Below are positions 7,745 to 15,684 of a DNA stretch of 64,000 nucleotides, one piece after another. The DNA is from Ardenticatenaceae bacterium (GTDB taxonomy: Bacteria; Chloroflexota; Anaerolineae; Promineifilales; Promineifilaceae). The translations under genes were made by a program, and so were the position numbers. The notes beneath the pieces are model-generated. The model ran no database searches, had not been told where the DNA came from, and saw only the letters and a list, made by a program, of their open reading frames with translations. Location: contig JACKBT010000019.1 in the NCBI GenBank assembly GCA_020634415.1, positions 1-64,000 of the forward strand, given 5' to 3'. Position 1 is the first letter of the stretch. Each line of letters starts with the position of its first letter.

Positions 7745-9277
7745 TTACGGCTTGGTCACAAAAGGTAAGTAGAGGAGGTACCCCGACTTCTCCGATTCAA
7801 CGGTAACCGTGACAGTGGCTGTGTCGGTCAACGTGCCATCGCTGATGGTGTAGGTAAAGGAGTCCGTACCTACATAATCAAGGTTGGGTGTGTAGAGAAT
7901 AGTTGTGCCGGATATAACGGCCGTTCCATTTCCCGCTCCAGTCACAGACATAATTGTCAGACTATCGCCTTCCACATCACTATCATTTGCCAGGGTATTG
8001 AATACGTTGTCACTGCTGTTGGCTACAACCGTGTAGGCATCATCAACGGCCGTTGGGGCATCGTTGCTGCCGTCAACCGTCATGGTTACAACAGCGGTAT
8101 CGGTCAACGCCCCATCGCTCATGGTGTAGCTGAACACATCTGTGCCCGAAAAGTCGGGAGTGGGTGTGTAGAGAACGACTGTGCCGGAAATGGTGGCTGT
8201 ACCATTACTGGGAGATGAGACGGCCGTTAGGCTTAAAGTATCGCCATCTATATCGCTGTCGTTGCTTAACACATCTAGCACATTGTCACTGCTGTCTTCA
8301 TTAACCGTGTAGGCATCATCAACGGCCGTTGGCGCATCGTTAATCGCGTTGACGGTCATGGTTACAACAGCGGTATCGGTCAATGTTCCATCGCTAATGG
8401 TGTAGCTGAACACATCTGTGCCCGAAAAGTCGGGAATTGATGTGTAGAGAATGACCGTGCCGGAAATGATGGAAGTACCGTTATTGGGAGACGAGACGGC
8501 CGTTATACTCAGCAGGTCTCCATTCGCATCACTGTCGTTGCTCAACACATCTAGCACATTGTCACTGCTGTCTTCATCAACGGTGTAGGCATCATCAACG
8601 GCCGTTGGCGCACTATTACCACCGACGGGCACACAACCAGTGGCGGTCAATTCTGAAATAGTCAAATCATACGGCCCTGACGGTCCGGGTGGTGTTCCAC
8701 CCGTAGCATACCCGTCAACAACAATATAATATGTATTGCCTGCGGTGGCTGTAAAATCAACGGATTCAGCGCCCCCACCAACATCTGTATCATCTACTAC
8801 TACACAGTCATCCAAACTGCTTGTACATTGAGCCAGATAAACAATCAGGGCAAGGTCTTGTGTACCGGTCGGGTCCATGCCCACACGCAGATTACAGGTT
8901 TGATCCACTTCTAAGGCATAAGTCGCATCAGCACCTGTGCCTGTGCCTGTATAAATCGATCCGCCTGGTTGCGCACCTCCACCAGCAATGGCACCCGGTG
9001 CCAGACAAGTTGGGGAAGCCACATCGGGAGGCAAATCATAGTCATCTGTCTTACCCACTGTTGTACCACTGTCAAAATAAGGGAAAGTTCCTGTTACTTG
9101 TGTGGCTGTGGCACAAGTGTCACCGCCATCAAGCGGGGCAAAAGAAAGAGCCGTATTTTGATGCTGGGTGGATGGGGACCACCCTAACCATACGACAAGG
9201 GCTATATTGAACAAAAAGAACAGCCCAAATCGAATGGTTCTGCTTTGCCATATTTTTATCAAACGTGTTGGGATCAT
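7745..9277 (-). CDS. Secreted protein with pre-peptidase-like domain and three cadherin-like (Big_9) repeats
   Basis: The 510-residue protein has an N-terminal hydrophobic segment (about 17-34) for export. A domain resembling bacterial pre-peptidase C-terminal folds follows (residues about 50-215; TYALEVDQTCNLRVGMDPTG, NTYYIVVDGY). Then come three tandem domains of about 88-90 residues, each beginning APTAVDDAYTV and containing DFSGTDVFSYT-type strands, as in VCBS/cadherin-like Big_9 modules. The last copy is the most divergent. The protein ends with a short tail, LLYLPFVTKP. I know similar hydrophobic YLP tails from secreted Chloroflexota proteins, but no function is established. An adhesion or surface role is inferred. 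At the DNA level the repeats are close to identical over long stretches. Confidence 0.75.
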   Translation of the reverse strand: MIPTRLIKIWQSRTIRFGLFFLFNIALVVWLGWSPSTQHQNTALSFAPLDGGDTCATATQVTGTFPYFDSGTTVGKTDDYDLPPDVASPTCLAPGAIAGGGAQPGGSIYTGTGTGADATYALEVDQTCNLRVGMDPTGTQDLALIVYLAQCTSSLDDCVVVDDTDVGGGAESVDFTATAGNTYYIVVDGYATGGTPPGPSGPYDLTISELTATGCVPVGGNSAPTAVDDAYTVDEDSSDNVLDVLSNDSDANGDLLSITAVSSPNNGTSIISGTVILYTSIPDFSGTDVFSYTISDGTLTDTAVVTMTVNAINDAPTAVDDAYTVNEDSSDNVLDVLSNDSDIDGDTLSLTAVSSPSNGTATISGTVVLYTPTPDFSGTDVFSYTMSDGALTDTAVVTMTVDGSNDAPTAVDDAYTVVANSSDNVFNTLANDSDVEGDSLTIMSVTGAGNGTAVISGTTILYTPNLDYVGTDSFTYTISDGTLTDTATVTVTVESEKSGYLLYLPFVTKP

Positions 9278-9802
9278 ATATGTACTCCTATAGCTATAAC
9301 AGAAATATAAACCTCGCTCGAGGTTTTTATCTTCACAGTGTGTTTTGTTGTACTCGTTTGGCAGACGGGTAAGACAAAGATTTTTTTAACATGAGTAACG
9401 AATTAGAGATAAGTATATATTGGCAAATGAAGCTCAGCAATAGAAAAACTTACGAATTTATGGTGGAAAAAGAGTCTGTTTTGGGGGAGCTTATTGGACA
9501 TGGCGCGGAGTGCATAGATGGTCAACTGGCAGCGAGGGGAGGGGCTGTTACTAACCCTCTGCGAGGCTCTTGTCGAGAGCTTTGTCCCTGAGATAACCCT
9601 CCCGGAAGATCGGGCCGGAGAGGCTTAGTAGATACCCGAATTCAATAGTTTGTGAACACGAGATCTGCTTTGCTTTTTCGCCCTCGAAGTGCGACAATCC
9701 TGAAATCCTAAAGGAGTCATTCCAACAAGATTAAGGTTTAGTCATTCATAGAAATGGGGAATACTCAATGCCAACGGAAACCTATTTAGGGGAGACTTGT
9801 TC
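9278..9802. other. Gene-poor spacer of about 520 bp
   Basis: It lies between a minus-strand secreted protein gene and a plus-strand membrane protein gene. A weak 66-codon frame at 9391-9591 runs into a repeat element and has no recognisable product. The clearest content is a CCTCCCGG-family repeat at 9550-9631. No RNA gene is recognised. Confidence 0.6.
9550..9631. repeat. CCTCCCGG-family intergenic element, copy 1
   Basis: It shares the frame ACTAACCCT ... ACCCTCCCGGA-GATCG ... GGAGAGGCTTAGTAG with the element at 17104-17193. Inner hairpins such as GGCTCTTGTCGAGAGC are present. Confidence 0.65.
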
Positions 9803-10345
9803 ATGTGGCAATCGTTAGGAAATCGTTTCCCTCCCAAACAAGCTATTTTGGAAGTCTTTTATATGACTGTTCTTGTCATAGAAGTGTGGGCGCTTTTTAA
9901 CATATTGCGGGAGTTACCAGCCCTGCGCTATCGTGAAAGTTTCTGGGATATGATGGGTATTATTGCTATTGTGCAGTTGGTGGCTTTGGTGGAGAGTGTG
10001 TTGGTGGCTGCTATTTTGGTTATGACGGCCGTTATTTTGCCTGGGCGTTTATTGCGTCAATGTTTTGTGGTGCAATCGGCCGTTTCCATTCTCATAACTG
10101 CTGTTTGGGCCATTGCCATTCACTATAATCCCCAGCCCATGACAACCTGGCCCTCCCCGCAGCTTACCCTCTGGGTAGGCATATATTTGTTAGCCCTATT
10201 GGGCATCAACAGCTTACTCACATGGTCTGCTCAGTTACAGACAGTTATTCATAAATTAGTACAAAGCACAACCCTTTTGGCACAAGTGTATCTATCCCTA
10301 AGCGTGTTGGCCTTTGTCGTGGTTTTGATTCGTAACCTGTTTTAG
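9803..10345 (+). CDS. Unknown membrane protein, about five TM segments
   Basis: The 180-residue protein starts at the ATG at 9803 behind GGGGAGA; an in-frame TTG six bases earlier is less likely. About five hydrophobic helices are visible, and polar residues are confined to short loops. I do not recognise the family. It is the first gene of a plus-strand run (9.8-15.0 kb) that includes two alkaline-phosphatase-superfamily proteins and a DsbA-like protein, and only 21 bases separate it from the next gene. A role in envelope or exported-polymer modification is inferred from context. Confidence 0.7.
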   Translation: MWQSLGNRFPPKQAILEVFYMTVLVIEVWALFNILRELPALRYRESFWDMMGIIAIVQLVALVESVLVAAILVMTAVILPGRLLRQCFVVQSAVSILITAVWAIAIHYNPQPMTTWPSPQLTLWVGIYLLALLGINSLLTWSAQLQTVIHKLVQSTTLLAQVYLSLSVLAFVVVLIRNLF

Positions 10346-10366
10346 GAACATACAAGATACCGGGCA

Positions 10367-11902
10367 ATGAACAGACGTGAACTACTGAAAATGTTGGCCT
10401 TGACCACCTTGTTTGGGGCCACTACACCTTTTCGGCAAGGCGGCTTACGTGTGCGGCAACAGGATGCCAGCCAGCCTAATATCCTATGCCTGGTATTCGA
10501 TACTTTTTCGGCCCGGCATATTCCCTTGTTTAGCGGCTATCCCCGTTTTTCAACACCCAATCTTGAGCGTTTAGCCAGTCATTCCACTGTGTACCATCAT
10601 CACCATGCACCCGCCAATTTCACGACCCCAGCCACAGCCTCCATACTCACTGGCACGTATCCCTGGTCGCACCGGGCATTTAACACACGGGGCACCATCA
10701 TTCCGCAATTTATTCAGCAGAACATTTTTGCCGCCCTGGAACAATCCTCCTATTACCGTTCAGCTTATAGCCACAATGGATATGCTGTACTCTTCTTGAA
10801 CCAGTTTCAGGATTACATTGATTATCTAAAACCAAGTGAAGACCTTTTTCTAGCGAATGAAATTATTTTGGATAGTATTTTTAGCAAGGACGTTAATACT
10901 GCCCTCTTAGCCGAAGATATTATCTTCCCTCGTAATGAACGGATTCCTTCGTCTTTGTTTTTATCGTTAGCGGATCAGTGGCGACGTTATTTAACGTTAG
11001 AGCAGATTGAAAAGAGTCGGGGTGATTTGTTTCCGTTGGGTTTTCCTATGGTGGATGAGAACTTTCACCCCTTTATTCTTGAGGATGCCACTGATTGGCT
11101 GATTTCTCAGCTAAAGGCCATGCCCCGCCCATTTTTTATGTATTATCATATTCTGCCCCCTCATGAACCCTATCGGCCTCGGGCCGAGTTTATGGAGCTA
11201 TTTGCTGATGATTGGGAACCTGTTTCTAAGAAGCCTCACTTTTTTAGTCAATTGTTGCCCCAATCTAGCTTGAATCACCGACGACGACTTTATGATCGCT
11301 ATGTAGCCTATGTGGATGAAGAGTTGGGCCGTATTTATGAGGCGTTAGTGCAAAATGGCATGTTAGAAAATACATATGTCATCTTAACTTCCGATCATGG
11401 GCAGTTGTTTGAGCGGGGTATTCACGGGCATATCACACAGACATTGTACGAAGGGCTTTTGCATGTGCCGCTTCTCATTTCGCACCCTGGTCAACAGCGG
11501 CGGGAAGATGTGTATGCGCTGACGAGTGCTGTAGATTTGATGCCCACTATTCTACATTTTGCGGGTCAGGCTTTTCCTCAATGGAGTGAAGGGGAATTGC
11601 TGCCTCCTTTTAATCCGAACCCGACAGCGGATCGATCTGTTTTTGCGCTGGAAGCTAAAAATAGTTTTAAGTTTCGCCCTTTGCTGGCTGGTACGATGGC
11701 TTTAATCAAATGGCCGTATAAGTTGATACGCTATTTTGGCTTTCGTGATTTTAGTGAAGTGTATGAGTTGTATCATCTAGAGAATGATCCTGAAGAGTTG
11801 ATTGATCTTTCTCAGAGTGAGCAACGGCGTTTACGGCAAATGCGGGATGAGATGCTGGCGAAACAGGAGGCTGTGGATCGGCCGTTTGCAGCGGGAAATT
11901 GA
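10367..11902 (+). CDS. Sulfatase-fold exported protein without the formylglycine motif
   Basis: The 511-residue protein opens with a twin-arginine-like signal (NRRELLKMLALTTLFGA). The alkaline-phosphatase superfamily fold is clear: NILCLVFDTFSARHI (metal Asp) near 40-55, FTTPATASILTGTYPWSHR at the nucleophile, YYHILPPHEPY, ILTSDHGQLFERGIHGH (Asp/His ligands) and a C-terminal HLENDPEEL typical of sulfatases. Classical sulfatases need C/S-x-P-x-R for formylglycine. Here it reads T-T-P-A-T, with threonine at the nucleophile position and no arginine, as in phosphotransferase-type members. It may act on phosphoester or phospholipid-linked substrates. The next frame overlaps, but the true downstream gene starts at 11949. 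Confidence 0.8.
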   Translation: MNRRELLKMLALTTLFGATTPFRQGGLRVRQQDASQPNILCLVFDTFSARHIPLFSGYPRFSTPNLERLASHSTVYHHHHAPANFTTPATASILTGTYPWSHRAFNTRGTIIPQFIQQNIFAALEQSSYYRSAYSHNGYAVLFLNQFQDYIDYLKPSEDLFLANEIILDSIFSKDVNTALLAEDIIFPRNERIPSSLFLSLADQWRRYLTLEQIEKSRGDLFPLGFPMVDENFHPFILEDATDWLISQLKAMPRPFFMYYHILPPHEPYRPRAEFMELFADDWEPVSKKPHFFSQLLPQSSLNHRRRLYDRYVAYVDEELGRIYEALVQNGMLENTYVILTSDHGQLFERGIHGHITQTLYEGLLHVPLLISHPGQQRREDVYALTSAVDLMPTILHFAGQAFPQWSEGELLPPFNPNPTADRSVFALEAKNSFKFRPLLAGTMALIKWPYKLIRYFGFRDFSEVYELYHLENDPEELIDLSQSEQRRLRQMRDEMLAKQEAVDRPFAAGN

Positions 11903-11948
11903 ATACGGCCGTTTACACCCCCATCCCTTCAATCTCCTCAACATCACC

Positions 11949-12659
11949 ATGGACAACTTTTTCAATAGTAAAAAATGGATAACTTGGTTACTTGGCGGCC
12001 TATGGCTCATGGCTGTTATCATCGCTGTAATTTGGCGATTACGCTCTACCAACGAACCCCAACTTGCAGCGACCCCAGATGCACCACCACGAATATTGAC
12101 AGTTGACGAGCTAATCGCCAACGTGCCTTCATCAAACTACGATGGTTCATTAGATGCTCCAGTCAAACTGGTTGTGTTTAGTGATTTCGATTGTCCATTT
12201 TGTAAGGCATGGCGAACCCGTAACTTGCGTGCATCCCTTAAAGAGCAGTTTGGCGACCAACTAGCTATTGTATTTCGCCACTACCCCAGCAAAGGAGATA
12301 GTTCATGGCAGGTAGCCGAAGCCAGTCAATGCGCCGGCGCCCAAGGCAAATTCTGGGAATTTCATGACCACTGGTTTGAGCATCACACCATCGGGCAGAC
12401 CACTGAAGCAGAAATAACTGCTGCGGCCACCGAACTTAAATTAGATTTAGACCTTTGGCAAGCTTGCCGTGATTCTGGGCAATTTGCCGAACATGTCCGC
12501 CAGGATTTCCAACTAGCTCAATCCACCGGATATTTAGAGCCACCCATCTTTTTCGTTAACGATCAGCACGTTCCCTTCAAAATAGCTGCTCAGTCAAACG
12601 CCATCTTCCAGGCTATCTTATCTTCTTGTCCAGAACCCTGCGGCAGCACAAACGAGTAA
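11949..12659 (+). CDS. Membrane-anchored DsbA-like thioredoxin-fold protein
   Basis: The ATG at 11949 gives 236 residues; the upstream frame overlapping the sulfatase-like gene is not needed. One N-terminal membrane helix (about 11-29) is followed by a DsbA_2/Thioredoxin_4-type domain. The redox motif CPFC lies in VVFSDFDCPFCKAW, IVFRHYP marks the following strand, and EPPIFFVNDQHVP carries the cis-proline region. The family catalyses disulfide formation or isomerisation outside the membrane, and some members have other oxidoreductase roles. It lies in the same plus-strand run as the two phosphatase-superfamily proteins and could oxidise them or the small membrane protein. The AQCAG-type second cysteine pair is common in this subgroup. 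Confidence 0.85.
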   Translation: MDNFFNSKKWITWLLGGLWLMAVIIAVIWRLRSTNEPQLAATPDAPPRILTVDELIANVPSSNYDGSLDAPVKLVVFSDFDCPFCKAWRTRNLRASLKEQFGDQLAIVFRHYPSKGDSSWQVAEASQCAGAQGKFWEFHDHWFEHHTIGQTTEAEITAAATELKLDLDLWQACRDSGQFAEHVRQDFQLAQSTGYLEPPIFFVNDQHVPFKIAAQSNAIFQAILSSCPEPCGSTNE

Positions 12660-12686
12660 GGGACACAGATTAAATAAATTACGAAA

Positions 12687-12719
12687 GAAGTTCAACTTCT
12701 TCTGAGAAGTTGAACTTCT
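12687..12719. repeat. Intergenic hairpin
   Basis: GAAGTTCAACTT and AAGTTGAACTTC form a 12-bp stem with a short loop between the DsbA-like gene and the small membrane protein gene. No T-run follows, so it is not a classical terminator. Confidence 0.6.
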
Positions 12720-12785
12720 AAATGAACAATAAAAGTAGCTCTTATAAGTAGCCGATTTACCGGCAACCAGCTAAAAAACAAAGTC

Positions 12786-13037
12786 ATGAAGAAAATATCG
12801 AAATCAATCCTCATTGTTTTAGTAGTCAGTTTAACCATTGTGCCATCGGCTTTTGCCGCTTATATTGATCCCAATTCTGGTGGCCTGCTTTTCCAAATGT
12901 TGGCTGTCATAGTTGGTCTTTTGTCTGGCCTTGTGCTGCTTTTTTCCAGTCGAATCAAGATGCTTCTGGCTAGAATAAGCCGCTACATTCGGGAAAGAGG
13001 CCATGACCAAGAAGAGACAAACAAGCCAGCCGAATAA
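12786..13037 (+). CDS. Small exported membrane protein
   Basis: The 83-residue protein has an N-terminal signal-like segment (KSILIVLVVSLTIVPSAFA), the phrase AYIDPNSGGLLFQ, a second hydrophobic helix (LAVIVGLLSGLVLLF) and a basic tail. Small proteins with a YIDPxxGxLLxQ phrase occur next to phosphodiesterase- and sulfatase-like genes in several bacteria as far as I recall, but no function is established. A membrane partner for the neighbouring phosphodiesterase-like protein is inference. Confidence 0.7.
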   Translation: MKKISKSILIVLVVSLTIVPSAFAAYIDPNSGGLLFQMLAVIVGLLSGLVLLFSSRIKMLLARISRYIRERGHDQEETNKPAE

Positions 13038-13056
13038 CCCCCTCGCTGTTCATATT

Positions 13057-13152
13057 CAGTAGATCGAAACAGATCACGAGTGTGTTGTGGGGCGATTTTG
13101 TAAATCGTCTGAGCGATTTGCAAAATCGCTCTACAAGGATTTCGATCTACTG
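13057..13152. repeat. Branched inverted-repeat element (outer stem enclosing two hairpins)
   Basis: The outer arms cagtagatcgaaa and tttcgatctactg are perfect complements. Inside are two hairpins, ggcgattttgtaaatcgtc (13091-13109) and gagcgatttgcaaaatcgctc without its last base (13111-13131). It lies between two plus-strand genes. Confidence 0.7.
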
Positions 13153-13190
13153 ATATTGGCTAAAACACTTTCGGGTGATAGGCGAATAAC

Positions 13191-15038
13191 ATGCACACAA
13201 TCATCATTGGTTTAGATGCCTTCGATCCAACCACCTTTGAACGTTTATACGAACACGGTCAGTTACCCCATTTAGGCAAATATGTACAAGCAGGTAAGTA
13301 CAAGCAGTTAGCTGTTGCCAACCCACCGCAAAGTGAAGTTTCATGGACAAGTATTGCCACCGGCCTAGACCCTGGGGGGCATGGCCTTTTCGATTTTGTT
13401 CACCGAGACCCACGTTCCTATTCTCTTTATGTTTCCTTGCTCCCCACACAACAAGGACTTGGGGGCACAAAATTTGTACCCCCTTTTACGGCGCGTACCC
13501 TTTTTGATCATGCTGTGCAACAGGGCTATCCTGCCACTTCTTTATGGTGGCCCGCTACTTTTCCCACCCGACCAGAATCGCCGGTTCACACTTTGCCTGG
13601 CTTGGGGACACCGGACATTTTAGGGCGTTTAGGGGTTGGTACCCATTTTTCTACAAACACGGACTTGATTTCAGAGCAAACAGGCCGCAAGATTCCAGTT
13701 CAGCCTTTAATGAGCAAAGGCAAGAACGATTATCATGGCAACTTGAAAGGGCCAATACGTCCCCGAAAAAGAGGTGCTGAATCTATGACTTTGCCGTTCG
13801 CCTTAGAAGTGCGGGATGGACAATCAGCGCGGTTAAGCATTGGTTCACAAAAGATTGAGCTGCAAGTGGGGCAGTGGAGTCCTATCATTGAACTATCTTT
13901 TAAGGTCAACTGGCTCTTTTCAATCCATGCGCTTACGAGTTTCATCCTGACAGATTTACAGCCAGCCATCAATCTTTATGCTTTGCCCCTTCAAATTCAC
14001 CCGCTTCATGCTTTGTGGCCTTATGCCACACCACCCCGATTTGTGAAGAAGGTTTGGCACGACAGTGGGCCGTTTTATACCTTAGGCTGGCCTCAAGATA
14101 CCACGGCTTTGGAAGAGGGCTGTATTAATGATGAACAGTTTTTGAACCTGTGTGAACAGATTTTTGCGGGGCGGGAAAAGGTTTTGCTGCACCAAATTGA
14201 TCAATTCAAAGAAGGTGTTCTGGCCTGCGTGTTTGATACGCTGGATCGGGTTCAGCATATGTTCTGGCGTGACCGCCCGGATGTAGTTGAAGCCTGGTAT
14301 ATGAAGTTGGATGCGCTTATTGGTCGAATCGAGCAGCGGCTTAAGGCACGGGGTTTACAAAATAAGACTCGGCTGGTTATTTTGTCTGATCACGGTTTTG
14401 CCCCGTTTGACTACAAGGTTCATTTGAATCGCTGGCTGTTGGATAATGGGTATCTTGTTTCTCAACTGCCGGGTGAGGCTTCGGGCAACTGGCAGCAGGT
14501 AGACTGGCGACAAACGCAGGCTTATGGTATTGGCCTTAATAGTGTCTATTTGAATTTGGCGGGGCGGGAAGGACAAGGTTGTGTTGAAGTCGGTCAGAAA
14601 GAGCACGTTTTACATGAGTTGTGTGATAAGCTGCGGCAGTGGGAAGGGGCAAACGGCCGTTCTGTCATCCAAAACGTGTATAAAACAACAGACATATTCA
14701 ACGGTGCATTCACTCCTCAGGCCCCTGACATCATCGTTGGCTACGCACCAGGATACCGAGCCTCCCCACAAACAGGCTTAGGAGCCTGGCAAAGCCAAGC
14801 AATCGAACCCAACCGCGATCATTGGGGAGCCGATCATTGCCTTGATCATCAAGCAGTACCGGGGGTGATTTTTGCCAGCGATGGCTTACAGAATTTCCCT
14901 CACCCTTCCTACCGGGACATTCCTCCACTCACCATAGACGCTGTACCCGATCCTGGAGATTCATCCCCACCACCCCCAATGGGTGATGAGGATCAAGCTG
15001 TTATCGCCGAAAGACTAAAAGGTCTTGGTTATCTGTAA
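13191..15038 (+). CDS. Type I phosphodiesterase/nucleotide pyrophosphatase-like protein
   Basis: The 615-residue alkaline-phosphatase-superfamily protein starts directly with the metal strand MHTIIIGLDAFDP. The nucleophile region is PPQSEVSWTSIATGLDPGGHG, where Thr/Ser follows the family pattern W-[TS]-x-x-x-TG. Later ligands are DTLDRVQHMFW, VILSDHGFAPF and a C-terminal NRDHWGADH..DHQAVPG. No signal peptide is visible, so a cytoplasmic place is likely, unlike the exported sulfatase-fold neighbour. Such proteins (AP2179-type) cleave or transfer phosphodiesters, often in glycolipid or polysaccharide loci. It is the last gene of the plus-strand run and faces ppa tail to tail. Confidence 0.85.
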   Translation: MHTIIIGLDAFDPTTFERLYEHGQLPHLGKYVQAGKYKQLAVANPPQSEVSWTSIATGLDPGGHGLFDFVHRDPRSYSLYVSLLPTQQGLGGTKFVPPFTARTLFDHAVQQGYPATSLWWPATFPTRPESPVHTLPGLGTPDILGRLGVGTHFSTNTDLISEQTGRKIPVQPLMSKGKNDYHGNLKGPIRPRKRGAESMTLPFALEVRDGQSARLSIGSQKIELQVGQWSPIIELSFKVNWLFSIHALTSFILTDLQPAINLYALPLQIHPLHALWPYATPPRFVKKVWHDSGPFYTLGWPQDTTALEEGCINDEQFLNLCEQIFAGREKVLLHQIDQFKEGVLACVFDTLDRVQHMFWRDRPDVVEAWYMKLDALIGRIEQRLKARGLQNKTRLVILSDHGFAPFDYKVHLNRWLLDNGYLVSQLPGEASGNWQQVDWRQTQAYGIGLNSVYLNLAGREGQGCVEVGQKEHVLHELCDKLRQWEGANGRSVIQNVYKTTDIFNGAFTPQAPDIIVGYAPGYRASPQTGLGAWQSQAIEPNRDHWGADHCLDHQAVPGVIFASDGLQNFPHPSYRDIPPLTIDAVPDPGDSSPPPPMGDEDQAVIAERLKGLGYL

Positions 15039-15065
15039 ATAAACGATTAGAAAACCCCGCCGTCG

Positions 15066-15602
15066 TTACTGCCTCTTGCCGTAATGCTCCTGATACAGCT
15101 TCTGCGCGTGCAAAATCTGCTCCATCGCCACTGGCCGGCCCTCCCAGCCCAACGCCTCCACCCGCTTGCCTTCCAAATCCTTATAACGCGTGAAAAAATG
15201 CTCCACCTCGCGCAAATAATGGGCAGGCACATCCCGCAAACCATGAAAATCGGCATACAGCGGATCGTTATCCACCACACCCAAAATTTTGTCGTCGGCC
15301 TCACCCTGATCCAACATCTTGAAGATGCCAATCGGCCGTACCGTCAACACACAGCCAGGGAAAGTCGGCTCCTTAATCAGCACCAACACATCGAGCGGGT
15401 CGCCATCGTCATACAGCGTTTGCGGGATGAGGCCATAGTCGGCCGGATAGTGCAGCGGGGATGACAACACCCGATTCAGCCGCAAAATGCCTAACTCATG
15501 GTCAAATTCATACTTGTTGCGTGTGCCGCCCGGAATCTCCACAATCACATGAATACGATTGGGCACATCAGGGCCAGCGGGTAAATCATGCCAGGGGTTC
15601 AT
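15066..15602 (-). CDS. ppa: Inorganic pyrophosphatase, class I
   Basis: The 178-residue soluble enzyme hydrolyses pyrophosphate to two phosphates and pulls biosynthetic reactions forward. The class I signature is present as DDGDPLDVLV with the metal-binding aspartates, together with EIPGGTRNKYEFD and DYGLIPQT. The length fits prokaryotic family members. The start MNPWHDLPAGPD is normal for the family. It lies downstream of cysS on the same strand, separated by a long inverted repeat, so it probably has its own transcript. Confidence 0.95.
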   Translation of the reverse strand: MNPWHDLPAGPDVPNRIHVIVEIPGGTRNKYEFDHELGILRLNRVLSSPLHYPADYGLIPQTLYDDGDPLDVLVLIKEPTFPGCVLTVRPIGIFKMLDQGEADDKILGVVDNDPLYADFHGLRDVPAHYLREVEHFFTRYKDLEGKRVEALGWEGRPVAMEQILHAQKLYQEHYGKRQ

Positions 15603-15618
15603 TTTTGCTCCGTGAACT

Positions 15619-15680
15619 GTAATCGGTAATCGGTGATCCGTAATCCGTAGTCCGATTGCCGTTCACCGATTACCGATTAC
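15619..15680. repeat. Inverted repeat with tandem-word arms (ATCGGTA type)
   Basis: Perfect 18-bp arms (gtaatcggtaatcggtga / tcaccgattaccgattac) enclose a spacer that repeats degenerate forms of the same word. It lies between cysS and ppa. It has the same construction as the GATTGGAGA family with a different word. Confidence 0.75.
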
Positions 15681-15684
15681 CAAA

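Noticed and set aside
9391..9591. 66-codon frame before the membrane protein gene
   Set aside because: No ribosome site, no recognisable product, and the second half is the translation of a repeat element.
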